Below, piece by piece: positions 35,437 through 43,444 of a stretch of DNA of 46,342 nucleotides. Below the pieces are notes generated by a model. It was given only the letters and a program-made list of their open reading frames with translations, made no database searches and was not told where the DNA came from. The DNA is from Terrimicrobiaceae bacterium. GTDB taxonomy: Bacteria; Verrucomicrobiota; Verrucomicrobiia; Chthoniobacterales; JAATET01. The translations under genes and the position numbers were made by a program. The DNA lies in the NCBI GenBank assembly GCA_028713285.1, contig JAQTOP010000019.1, positions 1 to 46,342 of the forward strand, read 5' to 3'. Positions within the stretch are counted from its first letter, which is position 1; the number at the start of each line of letters is the position of its first letter.

Positions 35437-36893
35437 CTACCGGCGCCGAAGCGCGCGCAGGCCAAGCAGCGCGCCAAACCCGCCCAGAAACAATCCAGAG
35501 ACGGATGGTTCGGGAACAACGGTGATGCTGAACGTCGGGCTCCCCGCATTCAGCGAAACGAAGGATGTGTCGGAAACCTGCACGGGAATCGTTCCGCTGT
35601 TGTCGCCGAACAATTGAAACGAATAAACACCCGGCGACACGCTTCCGAGACTGGTCGCGGTGATGTCGGCAATGACGAAGCCGGTTCCACTTCCCACGCC
35701 GGTGAACGAAGGGTCGAGCGCCCCAGATCGTAGTCGTTGATGGGATCCAGCGCGCCGCCGGGAATCGATCGCGCCGCACCGTCGGGTGTCGTGAAAAACG
35801 TGAATGGGGGGAATTCAAATCGCGCCCCGTGAGGCTGAACTCCCCGCTGCCCGACGGGGTGACCATGCTCGCAAAATAGATGACTCCCAGCAGCGCCACC
35901 AGGAGCAGGCGGTAGCGCTCCTGTGCGATAGGATCCCACGGCAGCGGGCGCGTCACGCCCGGCGCGCCCGCCGTGTAGGTGGCGATGCCGGGCCGCGCGT
36001 TCAGCCACGCCGGCAGCACGCCGCTGGCGATCATGAGCGACAGCTTCTGGTTGAGCGGATTCAGCCTGGAGAAGATGTTGTCGATGATGGCGAAGTCGAA
36101 CACGCCATCGGCCGGCTCCAATGTCGCCCATTCGGTGCGCAGCACATAGCGTCCACGAAGGGCAGGTTTCGCACATTGCCGTCGCGCATCGGAACGCCGT
36201 TGATCGTGGAACCCGCCGCGCTGTCGAGCACATACAGGCCGCGAGGCTGCGGGATGGCGTTGTTCGCGGAGGCGGCGTCAAACACGCAGAAGATAAACCC
36301 CGCCTTCGCACTCATGCCCTGCTCGTCGGTCGCCGTCACCTCAATCACCGAGACTCCGCGCTGCCCGGCCGTGGCGCGACGCGGACGGTGCGCGCCGCAC
36401 CGCTGCCGCCGAGCGTGATGCTTCCCGCCGGCGCGAGGCCCGTATTGCTCGAGGAGATCGTCAAAACGAGGCTGTCGGCTGGCGTCCCGGCATCATCCAC
36501 GGTGACGCTCGTTCATCGGGAGTCCGGCCGGGTGCAACGATCTGGCGCCCGGCCAGCCCCGTGAGCGTCGGCGGTCTGCCGGCGCTGATGACATCGACCA
36601 CAAACGACGTGCTGGTGAGGTTCGCCCCGTCGCTCACGCTCAAGGTGATGGCGGCCCGTCCGGTCTGGTTGTCCAATGGCTTCACCACCAGCGTGCGCTG
36701 GCAGTTGACGCCGCCGAGCGCGAATTGCGGAGGCTCGTTCGGGATGAGCGCGGGATTCGAGGATGTGGCGGTGACAATGAGCGATCCGAAGGATGTCTCG
36801 GCGTCGCCCATTGGGAAATACAGCGTCGGCGTGCTGGTATTCTGCACCAGGATCTGATCCGGCACGCTCGCGATGAGGGGCGCGGTGTTGGAA
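35437..36893 (-). pseudogene. Decayed Ig-repeat / TIM-barrel-hydrolase-like / PEP-CTERM secreted protein
   Basis: Read from 36893 down, coding segments appear in alternating frames. Two Ig-like repeats come first (NTAPLIASVPDQILVQNTST, TLVVKPLDNQTGRAAITLSV; then SVTVDDAGTPADSLVLTISS). Next is the start of a glycosidase-like TIM barrel (GYVLRTEWATLEPADGVFDF, LNQKLSLMIASGVLPAWLNA), cut after about 36 kb. A junction leads to GVIYFASMVTPSGSGEFSLT and FFTTPDGAARSIPGGALDPI, and finally a PEP-CTERM tail (SITVVPEPSVSGLFLGGFGA, LLGLRALRRR). At least five frame breaks and a large internal deletion are needed. The two halves may come from different genes. No full product is possible. The 5' end is lost at about 36893. 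Confidence 0.7.
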
Positions 36894-36901
36894 ATTTTCG
36901 C

Positions 36902-37048
36902 GCCGATCTGGCGAAGTATTGGGAGCCGGTCGGCGGCGCCACCGCGTGGGTCGTCTGGTGCTTCTACAAGGTTCTCCGCACACCGGAGGAAAGCGGCAAA
37001 ATCCACGACTTCAATTTCGAGACGCCGGATTCCAAGGGCGATTCGTGA
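36902..37048 (+). pseudogene. Orphan C-terminal fragment of an unrelated gene
   Basis: 48 codons ending at TGA 37048 read like a genuine protein end: ADLAKYWEPVGGATAWVVWC, FYKVLRTPEESGKIHDFNFE, TPDSKGDS. The hydrophobic stretch suggests the last segment of a membrane protein, possibly a transporter, but no family was recognised. Upstream, the frame turns into antisense of the Ig-repeat remnant at about 36895, so two unrelated broken genes meet head-on there. Confidence 0.5.
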
Positions 37049-37072
37049 TCCCCCCGACCCCACCGCGCGACT

Positions 37073-37507
37073 CTACGACGCGGACGCCGAGCCTTTCACG
37101 AGAAGCACCGGTACGGATACGAGGTGGCGCACTTTGTCGGCCGTGCTGCCGTGAATGAGATCTCCGAGAAAGCGGTGTCCGTGGGTCGCCATGGCAATGA
37201 GATCGACATGGCGTTCCGCGGCGACGCGGATGATCTGATCCGACGGCTCCCCCTTCTCGAGCACAGAATCGACCTCGAATCCCTCGGCGGCAAGCTCATC
37301 GACCCGCTGCTGGAGATAGCGGCGGTCCGCTTGAATCTCCTCGCTCTCGGCGAGATTGAGCTCGTCGAAATTGCGGGCCGCCCAGCCGTCGGCCACGTGA
37401 AGCAGAACGAAACACGAACCCGTCAACCTCGCCAGCGCCTTGACGTGGGCTAGGATCGTTTCGTCGGACGACGAATTTTCCAACGGGACGAGAATCGTGC
37501 GATACAT
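37073..37507 (-). CDS. Universal stress protein (UspA family), downstream of mntH
   Basis: 144 residues. USP fold: MYRTILVPLENSSSDETILA at the start and the ATP-binding motif GHRFLGDLIHGSTADKVRH near the end, of the G-x2-G-x9-GS type, so it is probably an ATP binder. It lies 5 bases behind the mntH stop, clearly in one operon. Usp proteins are often fused to or paired with Nramp-type and other ion transporters and may modulate them. ATG 37507 starts the first strand. Confidence 0.9.
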   Translation of the reverse strand: MYRTILVPLENSSSDETILAHVKALARLTGSCFVLLHVADGWAARNFDELNLAESEEIQADRRYLQQRVDELAAEGFEVDSVLEKGEPSDQIIRVAAERHVDLIAMATHGHRFLGDLIHGSTADKVRHLVSVPVLLVKGSASAS

Positions 37508-37512
37508 GGAGG

Positions 37513-38886
37513 CTAATGGGACGATGCAACGAGACGCCAAAGCGCCCGTCGGATTTCCTCGGGAACAAACGTGTCGAACAGCAATTTGACGTTCAGGCCG
37601 ATGATTACAATCGCGGAAAGCCAGCCAAGGATGCGAATCCAAACCGGATTCACGAACTCACCCATCTTCGCCTTCTCGTCGGTGAATCGCATCAGCGGCC
37701 ACACCGCGAACCCGAGCTGCATGCTGAGCGCGACCTGGCTCGCCACCAGCAGCTCCGTCGTCCGGCCCTCGCCGAAGATCCCGATAACCAGCACCGCCGG
37801 CACGATCGCGATCATCCGCGTGACCAGCCGGCGCAGCCACGCCGGCAGTCGAAAATTGAGGAAGCCTTCCATCACGATCTGGCCGGCGAGCGTGCCGGTG
37901 AGCGTGGAGTTTTGACCCGAGGCGAGGAGCGCCAGCGCGAAGAGCGTGCTCGCGATCCCGACGCCCAACGTGGGGCTGAGCAGCCTGTAGGCATCCTGGA
38001 TGGACGCCACATCCTTGTGGCCGGACCAATGGAATGCAGCCGCCGCCAGGATGAGGATGGCGCCATTGATGAAAAGCGCGAACATCAGCGCCGCCGTCGA
38101 ATCGATCGTCGCGAAGCGAATCGCCTCGCGCTTGCCCTCGGGCGTGCGCTCGAAGTTCCGCGTCTGCACGATGGACGAATGCAGGTAGAGATTGTGCGGC
38201 ATCACCGTCGCACCAAGGATGCCGATGCTCACGTAGAGCATCTGGGGATTGCGAAGAATTTCCGTGCTCGGGACGAAGCCCATCAGCACGCCGGTGAGGC
38301 TCGGTTTTACAAACAGCAGCTCCGCCGCGAAACAGCCGCCGATGGTCAGGATGAGCGTAACAACCAGCGCCTCGACGTAGCGAAAGCCCTTGTTTTGGAG
38401 GAAGAGCACGATGAGCACGTCGAGACAGGTGATCACGCAGCCCCACACGAGCGGGATGCCGAAGAGCAGTTGCAGACCGATTGCCGAGCCGACGACTTCC
38501 GCCAGATCGCAGGCCGAGATCGCAAGCTCGCACAGCACCCAGAGAAACCACACGACCGGCTTCGGATAGTGGTCGCGGCACGCCTGCGCAAGGTCGCGGC
38601 CCGTCACCACGCCGAGTTTGATGCACAGGTGCTGAAGCAGAATGGCGATCAGGTTCGAGATGAGGATGACCGACAGGAGCGTGAAGCCGAATTGCGCGCC
38701 GCCCGCGAGGTCGGTCGCCCAGTTCCCGGGGTCCATGTATCCCACCGCCACGAGAAAGCCCGGCCCGGCAAAGGCCAGCATTTTCCGCCAGAAGGGAGCA
38801 TTGCCAGGCACCATGATGCTGCGGTGAACCTCCGGCAGGCTCACCGCCGCCGCCGCGCGCCGCCATGCGTGTTCGTCGGAACTCAT
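37513..38886 (-). CDS. mntH: Nramp-family divalent metal:proton symporter (Mn2+)
   Basis: 457 residues, about eleven membrane segments. The Nramp metal-site motifs are intact: [11 protein letters not shown] in helix 1 and [11 protein letters not shown] in helix 6. [20 protein letters not shown] and [20 protein letters not shown] are further family blocks. It imports Mn2+ (also Fe2+) using the proton gradient. ATG 38886 (MSSDEHAW) is chosen; in-frame ATG 38922 and an upstream TTG-type start at 38979 are possible. Co-transcribed with the usp gene. An mntR gene lies 1.1 kb away behind metF, which supports a manganese role. Confidence 0.93.
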   Translation of the reverse strand: MSSDEHAWRRAAAAVSLPEVHRSIMVPGNAPFWRKMLAFAGPGFLVAVGYMDPGNWATDLAGGAQFGFTLLSVILISNLIAILLQHLCIKLGVVTGRDLAQACRDHYPKPVVWFLWVLCELAISACDLAEVVGSAIGLQLLFGIPLVWGCVITCLDVLIVLFLQNKGFRYVEALVVTLILTIGGCFAAELLFVKPSLTGVLMGFVPSTEILRNPQMLYVSIGILGATVMPHNLYLHSSIVQTRNFERTPEGKREAIRFATIDSTAALMFALFINGAILILAAAAFHWSGHKDVASIQDAYRLLSPTLGVGIASTLFALALLASGQNSTLTGTLAGQIVMEGFLNFRLPAWLRRLVTRMIAIVPAVLVIGIFGEGRTTELLVASQVALSMQLGFAVWPLMRFTDEKAKMGEFVNPVWIRILGWLSAIVIIGLNVKLLFDTFVPEEIRRALWRLVASSH

Positions 38887-38951
38887 CGACCCGCCGCGTC
38901 CCGGCGCGAACCCGCGCCCCATTCGTGATCTTTGCCCGTTCGCATGGGCCC

Positions 38952-38979
38952 CTTTTATCCAGAGAGATAGACTCGTCAA
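38952..38979 (-). promoter_or_regulatory. Candidate mntH promoter
   Basis: On the minus strand TTGACG (38979-38974), 16-base spacer, TAAAAG (38957-38952), 65 bases before the ATG. The surrounding 38.95-39.01 kb is clearly AT-richer than the genes. No MntR box matching known consensus was recognised. Confidence 0.4.
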
Positions 38980-39021
38980 ACTTTTTTCGTTCTTTCTTTT
39001 CCCATTCTAAATCGGCGCGGC

Positions 39022-39049
39022 TTGCGCCGACGGGCCGGACGGGGATAAT
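39022..39049 (+). promoter_or_regulatory. Candidate metF promoter (short leader)
   Basis: TTGCGC at 39022-39027, 16-base spacer, GATAAT at 39044-39049 (five of six consensus bases). The ATG at 39059 is 9 bases past the -10, so the leader would be only a few bases long. Confidence 0.55.
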
Positions 39050-39058
39050 CACCGGACC

Positions 39059-39940
39059 ATGCGACTGGACGACCTGCTCACGCGCACACCGCGCACACTT
39101 TCTTTCGAGTTTTTTCCGCCACGCAACGAGCGCGGCTGGCACACCCTGGAGGATACGATCGAGCAGTTGATCCCGCACGGTCCCGATTTCGTCTCGGTGA
39201 CCTACGGCGCCGGCGGCGGCACGCGGGAAAAGACGCGCGAGGTCATCGAGCACATCGCGGGAAGCACCAACGTCTCCACGATGGCCCACCTCACCTGCGT
39301 GAACGCGACAAAGGCGGAGTTGCGCGGGCTGCTCGACGAATACGCCGCCCACGGGATCGAGAATCTGCTTGCCCTGCGCGGCGACCCGCCGAAGGGCGAA
39401 ACGCGTTTCGCGCCGACGGACGGTGGCTGCGAATACGCGAGCGACCTCATCGAGCTCATCCGCGAGGACGGGCGCTTCGCCACGCTCTGCGCGGCATTTC
39501 CGGAGAAACATCCCGACGCCGCGTCGCGCGAGGCAGACTGGGAAAATTTGCACCGAAAATTCGAGAAGGGCGCATGCGCCGCGATCACGCAATGTTTCTT
39601 CGTGCCCCACTTCTACGTCGAATTGCGCGACAGCCTGGCTGTCTCGCTCGGGCGGACGCCGCGCATTCTTCCGGGGATACTGCCCGTCACGGACTGGAAT
39701 GCGCTTGTCCGATTTTGCCGCATCTGCGGCGCATCCATCCCCGCGGCGCTGCGGGACCGGATCGAGCCGGTGGCGGGAGACCCGGTCGAAGCCCGCAAGC
39801 GGGGCATCGCATTTACGGCCGATTTTTGCCGGCGGCTGCTGGAGGCGGATGCGCCGGGGCTCCATTTTTACGCGTTGAATCGAAGCACGGCTGTTGCTGA
39901 GATCGTGACCGCGCTGCGCGAAAGCGGACACCTTCCCTGA
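39059..39940 (+). CDS. metF: 5,10-methylenetetrahydrofolate reductase
   Basis: 293 residues, usual bacterial length. TIM-barrel flavoprotein: LSFEFFPPRN carries the catalytic glutamate, DFVSVTYGAGGGTREKT the flavin-binding strand, AHLTCVN, IENLLALRGDPP and ITQCFFVPHFY follow, and the end has GLHFYALNRS. It reduces methylene-THF to methyl-THF for methionine synthesis. Single gene between divergent mntH and downstream mntR. No sign of a SAM or cobalamin riboswitch, and there is no room for one given the close promoter. Confidence 0.95.
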   Translation: MRLDDLLTRTPRTLSFEFFPPRNERGWHTLEDTIEQLIPHGPDFVSVTYGAGGGTREKTREVIEHIAGSTNVSTMAHLTCVNATKAELRGLLDEYAAHGIENLLALRGDPPKGETRFAPTDGGCEYASDLIELIREDGRFATLCAAFPEKHPDAASREADWENLHRKFEKGACAAITQCFFVPHFYVELRDSLAVSLGRTPRILPGILPVTDWNALVRFCRICGASIPAALRDRIEPVAGDPVEARKRGIAFTADFCRRLLEADAPGLHFYALNRSTAVAEIVTALRESGHLP

Positions 39941-39950
39941 TCCTTCGCCA

Positions 39951-39980
39951 TTGCCGGCGCGGACCCGCGGCTGCTAGCCT
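39951..39980 (+). promoter_or_regulatory. Candidate mntR promoter (leaderless)
   Basis: TTGCCG at 39951-39956, 18-base spacer, TAGCCT at 39975-39980 with TGC just before. The GTG start at 39987 follows by 6 bases, which would make the mRNA begin at its start codon. Confidence 0.5.
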
Positions 39981-39986
39981 GCGGAC

Positions 39987-40442
39987 GTGCCGGCATCCGC
40001 GAAGCCCCTCACCGTCAGCGCGGAGGATTATCTCGAGCGCATCCACGAGCTGATCGAGACAAAGGGCTACGCGCGCGTGTCGGACATCGCGGCCCTGCTG
40101 GAACTCACCCGCCCCACCGTCTCGATCATGGTCCAGCGGCTCAGCCGCGACGGCTATATCGTTTACGAAAAATACCGGGGACTCACCCTTACGCCGCTCG
40201 GCGCGGAGGCCGCCCGCCGCATCCGGACGCGGCATGTTTTGCTTACGGAATTTCTCGGGATGCTCGGGCTGGATCGGAGCGTGATTTCACGGGACGTGGA
40301 AGGCATCGAACACCACGTGAGTCCGGGGACGTTGGAAAAACTCGAACGCCTTGTGGACCACTGGAAGCGGCACCCCGCCAGGCTGAGGGCGGCGCTGACG
40401 GCGGTTTCCGGACCGCGCAAACGCAAGACCGGCGGCGGATGA
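39987..40442 (+). CDS. mntR: Manganese-responsive DtxR-family repressor
   Basis: 151 residues from GTG 39987. A winged helix (RVSDIAALLELTRPTVSIMV, YEKYRGLTLTPLG) is followed by the dimerisation domain. Metal ligands known from Bacillus MntR are all present: Asp and Glu in SAEDYLERI, His in RHVLLTEFL, and Glu-Glu-His in DVEGIEHHVS. The C-terminal SH3-like domain of DtxR proper is absent, as in MntR. It should repress mntH when Mn2+ is plentiful; mntH lies 1.1 kb away. An alternative ATG start was not found nearby. Confidence 0.92.
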   Translation: MPASAKPLTVSAEDYLERIHELIETKGYARVSDIAALLELTRPTVSIMVQRLSRDGYIVYEKYRGLTLTPLGAEAARRIRTRHVLLTEFLGMLGLDRSVISRDVEGIEHHVSPGTLEKLERLVDHWKRHPARLRAALTAVSGPRKRKTGGG

Positions 40443-40449
40443 CCGCGCG

Positions 40450-41364
40450 TTAGAAAAGCTCGGCCTGCACGCTCCGGCCTCCGCCTGGTGGCGGCGTGAG
40501 ACCGGCTTCCTTTTCGATCTCGGCCAGCAGCGTGCGGAATTCGCAGCGGCGGATCACCTCGATCAGCTCGGGATAGCGCGGCGCGATCACGAGTTCCCCG
40601 GGCGGCAGCGGCAGCGGTAAATCGAGGTCGAGGGCGACCATCTGGCGGTTGTCGATCACACGCTGGCGCTGCGCGACAATGCGCTCCCGCGTGCGCTCGC
40701 TCGCGATCTCGCCGATGCGTTCCAGCAGCGCCTCGACGCTTCCGAATTGCCGGACGAGCGCGGCGGCGGTTTTCTGGCCCACGCCGTCCACGCCGGGAAT
40801 GTTGTCCGACGCGTCGCCGGTGAGCGCGAGCACATCGGCGATCTGCGCGGGCTCGACGCCCCATTTCCCGCGCACCTCGTTGATTCCGAGAAGCGCGAAG
40901 GTTTCGCCGGAGCCGATGTCGGCCTTGTTCGTCGAGTAGATGCACACGCGGTTGTCCACGAGCTGGAGGATGTCCTTGTCATTGGTTGCGATGACCACCT
41001 CTCCCGCCGACTGCGCCGCATACGAGGCGATCAAATCGTCGGCCTCCGTGTCGGGCAGCGACAGGCTTGCGATGCCAAGCAGCGGCACGAGGTCGCGCAT
41101 GCCCTGCTCCTGCGCGCGCAAATCCTCGGGCATCGAGGGACGCTGCTGCTTGTAGGCGGGCTGGAGGGTCGAGCGGCGGGCGGGCACGCCGGAATCCCAG
41201 ATCACCGCGGCCCGGTCCGGCCGCACGTCCGCCAGCATGCGGCGAAGCGCTTTTGTGAAGCCAAAGATCGCGTTGGTCGGCTCGCCGCGGGAATTCGTGA
41301 GCCCGCGGATCGCGAAGAACGACCGGTAGAGATAATAGTGACCGTCAACCAGCAGCAGGCGCAC
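40450..41364 (-). CDS. Stand-alone 5'-3' exonuclease / flap endonuclease (PolI exonuclease domain)
   Basis: 304 residues corresponding to the N-terminal domain of DNA polymerase I. Metal ligands appear in LLLVDGHYYLYRSFFA, AVIWDSGVPARRSTLQPAYK, LPDTEADDLIASYA and VIATNDKDILQLVDN, and the helix-three-turn-helix in LTGDASDNIPGVDGVGQKTA. Such enzymes remove RNA primers and flaps. No polymerase domain follows, so it is either an extra ExoIX-type enzyme or the partner of a polymerase encoded elsewhere. It lies 24 bases behind the FecR gene on the same strand and is convergent with mntR. Confidence 0.9.
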   Translation of the reverse strand: MRLLLVDGHYYLYRSFFAIRGLTNSRGEPTNAIFGFTKALRRMLADVRPDRAAVIWDSGVPARRSTLQPAYKQQRPSMPEDLRAQEQGMRDLVPLLGIASLSLPDTEADDLIASYAAQSAGEVVIATNDKDILQLVDNRVCIYSTNKADIGSGETFALLGINEVRGKWGVEPAQIADVLALTGDASDNIPGVDGVGQKTAAALVRQFGSVEALLERIGEIASERTRERIVAQRQRVIDNRQMVALDLDLPLPLPPGELVIAPRYPELIEVIRRCEFRTLLAEIEKEAGLTPPPGGGRSVQAELF

Positions 41365-41388
41365 GAATTCCGGAGCCGGAGGGCAGGT

Positions 41389-42381
41389 TCAGGTACTGGG
41401 CGGCGCCGGTGGCACCGGCGGCGGCGAAGGCGGAGTCGGTGGGCGCGGCGGCGGCGGCTGTGGCGGCGGGGCCGGCGGTTTGCAAACCGGGGGCTTTGGC
41501 GGCTTTGGCGGCTTCGGCGGCGGATTGTTGATGACGAGCGGTGGATGCGAAACCGTCACCTTGTGAACCTTCGGCTGCGTCTGCACGACGCTGGCATCGG
41601 TGCGCAACGACGCCTGCGAGTTCACGCTCACCACCTGGAGGACGGCGGTCTTCTTCTTGCCGTAGAGCCCGTAGTTCAGGCTGATAAGTTTGCCCTTTGC
41701 CTTGAGCAGTTTCTGCTCGTTCTCCGCCTGGAAAATGAAGGGCGCGTTTTTGAGTTCGGAGAATTGGTTGCTCATCAAGCCCGAGGTCTTCCGCAAGCGG
41801 CCGATGTCCACAAACACGGGCTCGCCGAGCGAGCGGGCGTCGGCGCTGAGGCTGATCATCTGCCCGGCCTTCAGCAGCACGGCCTCGCCGACGCGGCCAT
41901 TGAGGCGCAGGCGCATCGTCCCCTCGATCACGATGAACTTCACGATGCCCTTGCCGCCATTCGCCGCCTTGCGGGATTCGATCATCACGGTCGTTCCGGT
42001 CACCGCGGCGGTGACGGCGGCGGTATTGATCGTCGCGCCTCCCGCATTCTTCGGCACTTCGAGCAGGATGACGCCCTCGTTGAGGTTCAGGTCGCGCGTG
42101 CCGCGCTCGAAGCTGAATACCGAGTTCCCGCCGAGGCGGGCAATGGTCTGGTCGTTGAACGCGAGTTCCGCGCGGGATTGGTTGCCGGTCTGCACCGCAG
42201 TCTGCCCGCGCACATCGTCGCCCACCTTCGCCGGAGCCGCCGCCTGGCTCGGAGCCAGTAGATCCACTCGATTGTAAACCCTCGTGACCTCCGCGCTTTG
42301 CAGGGTGTCCGCCGCATGGACCGCCAACGTGGCGAGCATCGTCGCGCCGCCGGCCAGCAAAAGGTGCCGCAGGTGTTTCAT
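41389..42381 (-). CDS. Secreted FecR-domain protein with proline-rich tail
   Basis: 330 residues. Signal peptide (HLLLAGGATMLATLAVHA), then a FecR domain at about 45-190: VGDDVRGQTAVQTGNQSRAE, LAFNDQTIARLGGNSVFSFE, INTAAVTAAVTGTTVMIE. A middle part with no known domain leads to a C-terminal 60-residue segment made almost only of Pro with Lys, probably an extended linker or a cell-wall spanning arm. It is exported to the periplasm or the outer surface. It is 4 bases behind the beta-barrel gene, and the CHASE2 cyclase is divergent, giving a three-gene module seen in several proteobacterial and verrucomicrobial genomes. Confidence 0.85.
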   Translation of the reverse strand: MKHLRHLLLAGGATMLATLAVHAADTLQSAEVTRVYNRVDLLAPSQAAAPAKVGDDVRGQTAVQTGNQSRAELAFNDQTIARLGGNSVFSFERGTRDLNLNEGVILLEVPKNAGGATINTAAVTAAVTGTTVMIESRKAANGGKGIVKFIVIEGTMRLRLNGRVGEAVLLKAGQMISLSADARSLGEPVFVDIGRLRKTSGLMSNQFSELKNAPFIFQAENEQKLLKAKGKLISLNYGLYGKKKTAVLQVVSVNSQASLRTDASVVQTQPKVHKVTVSHPPLVINNPPPKPPKPPKPPVCKPPAPPPQPPPPRPPTPPSPPPVPPAPPST

Positions 42382-42385
42382 TGTC

Positions 42386-43342
42386 CTAAAAGTTAACCAT
42401 CAGTCCAATTCCGCCACCTAAATTTGCGGCGAAGTAATTGAAGGTCCCGTCGGTGGAACGATTAATGGCCATCGTGGTGACGGCCTGCACGCTGAGCCAG
42501 CGCGTGATCTCGAGGGTGACGCCGCCGCCGATGAGCTGGTTGAAATCGGCGCGGTTCACATACCGGTAGTCCTGTGCCGCCGCGCGGTAATAGAGGTCGA
42601 GTTTTACGTTGCGCGTGAGGCTGAGCTGGTAGCCCGCGAGCCAGGAGAATTCGTTGTGCAGCGCGTAGTTTGGCTCGCCGCCGAGTGTGAAATCCGCGCT
42701 GATCGACGTGTAAAAAAGCTGCGCCCGGCTGATCGCGAAGACCTTCCGCGCGCCGACGCTCAGCATTTGATCCGCATAGATCTGCCGGTTGAGCCCGCGA
42801 GCGGTGAGCAGGTCGTAGGTGTAGTGCGTGAAGAGCGTGAGGTCATCGAGCTGGCGGATCACATAAATGAGGCCGGCCTTTAGCTGGAGGCTGTTAAAGT
42901 CGAGCGAGCCGTCCGTCGCGTAACGAAACAGGCTCTGCTCGGCGGAGAAATCGGCGAAGAGATTGTTGCCGAGATGCGGCAGATAGCTGCCGCCGACCGT
43001 GCCGGTGAGCACCGTGTCCGCGCTGTTGGAATTCTCGAGCAACTGGGCGTTGTTCGTCCAGAAGACGCTCCAGTTCGTCCACGCGCTGAAGGGCTGGTAT
43101 TTCTCCACAGGCTGGAGGAGCACCTGCTCGCCGATGTCGGAATCCGCCGGGCTCGCCGGCGCGAACGTTTCCGCCGACGTCATCGAGCTCCTGATCACGC
43201 CGCCCTGCACCTGCTGCGGAAGTCCGGCCTGCTGCTGCGCCTGGACGGCCTGCGAGGCTTGCTGCTGCTGGGCGAAAAGCGAGGGCGATGCCAGGCACGA
43301 GCACACGATCACGCCGAGGCAGAACCTGCGGAAGAGCAACAT
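42386..43342 (-). CDS. Outer-membrane beta-barrel protein of the FecR/cyclase module
   Basis: 318 residues. Signal peptide (FCLGVIVCSCLASPSLFA), then a Gln/Ala-rich linker (about 25-46) and an alternating, aromatic-rich region to the end (FADFSAEQSLFRYA, LTLFTHYTYDLLTARG, VKLDLYYRAAAQDYRYV), closing with phenylalanine in GIGLMVNF. That is typical of a small outer-membrane barrel. No family name can be given. It is the first gene of a unit with FecR, divergent from the cyclase; a 7-base palindrome lies just upstream of its start. Confidence 0.75.
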   Translation of the reverse strand: MLLFRRFCLGVIVCSCLASPSLFAQQQQASQAVQAQQQAGLPQQVQGGVIRSSMTSAETFAPASPADSDIGEQVLLQPVEKYQPFSAWTNWSVFWTNNAQLLENSNSADTVLTGTVGGSYLPHLGNNLFADFSAEQSLFRYATDGSLDFNSLQLKAGLIYVIRQLDDLTLFTHYTYDLLTARGLNRQIYADQMLSVGARKVFAISRAQLFYTSISADFTLGGEPNYALHNEFSWLAGYQLSLTRNVKLDLYYRAAAQDYRYVNRADFNQLIGGGVTLEITRWLSVQAVTTMAINRSTDGTFNYFAANLGGGIGLMVNF

Positions 43343-43348
43343 AGCGCG

Positions 43349-43367
43349 GGAGTGTGAACGACACTCC
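43349..43367. promoter_or_regulatory. Palindrome between the divergent barrel and cyclase genes
   Basis: GGAGTGT (43349-43355) and ACACTCC (43361-43367) form a perfect inverted repeat with a 5-base spacer, 6 bases upstream of the barrel start codon. It could be an operator or a hairpin blocking its ribosome binding site. A GATAAC -10-like element at 43431-43436 serves the cyclase, 8 bases before its GTG. Confidence 0.4.
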
Positions 43368-43444
43368 GCGAGGCGTCAATCCACCAACGGCCTGCGCGCG
43401 AGAGCGATCTTTTCAGCCCGGGCGCGGCACGATAACCATGGCGC

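Noticed and set aside
38887-39058. Manganese riboswitch or MntR operator upstream of mntH
   Set aside because: No yybP-ykoY-type structure and no inverted repeat similar to known MntR boxes could be seen.
37658-39931. A 757-codon minus-strand frame across mntH and metF
   Set aside because: Arg/Gly-rich shadow; the true frames carry Nramp and MetF motifs.
43349-43367. CRP site in the divergent barrel/cyclase region
   Set aside because: The palindrome GGAGTGT-N5-ACACTCC does not fit TGTGA-N6-TCACA; kept only as an unassigned palindrome.
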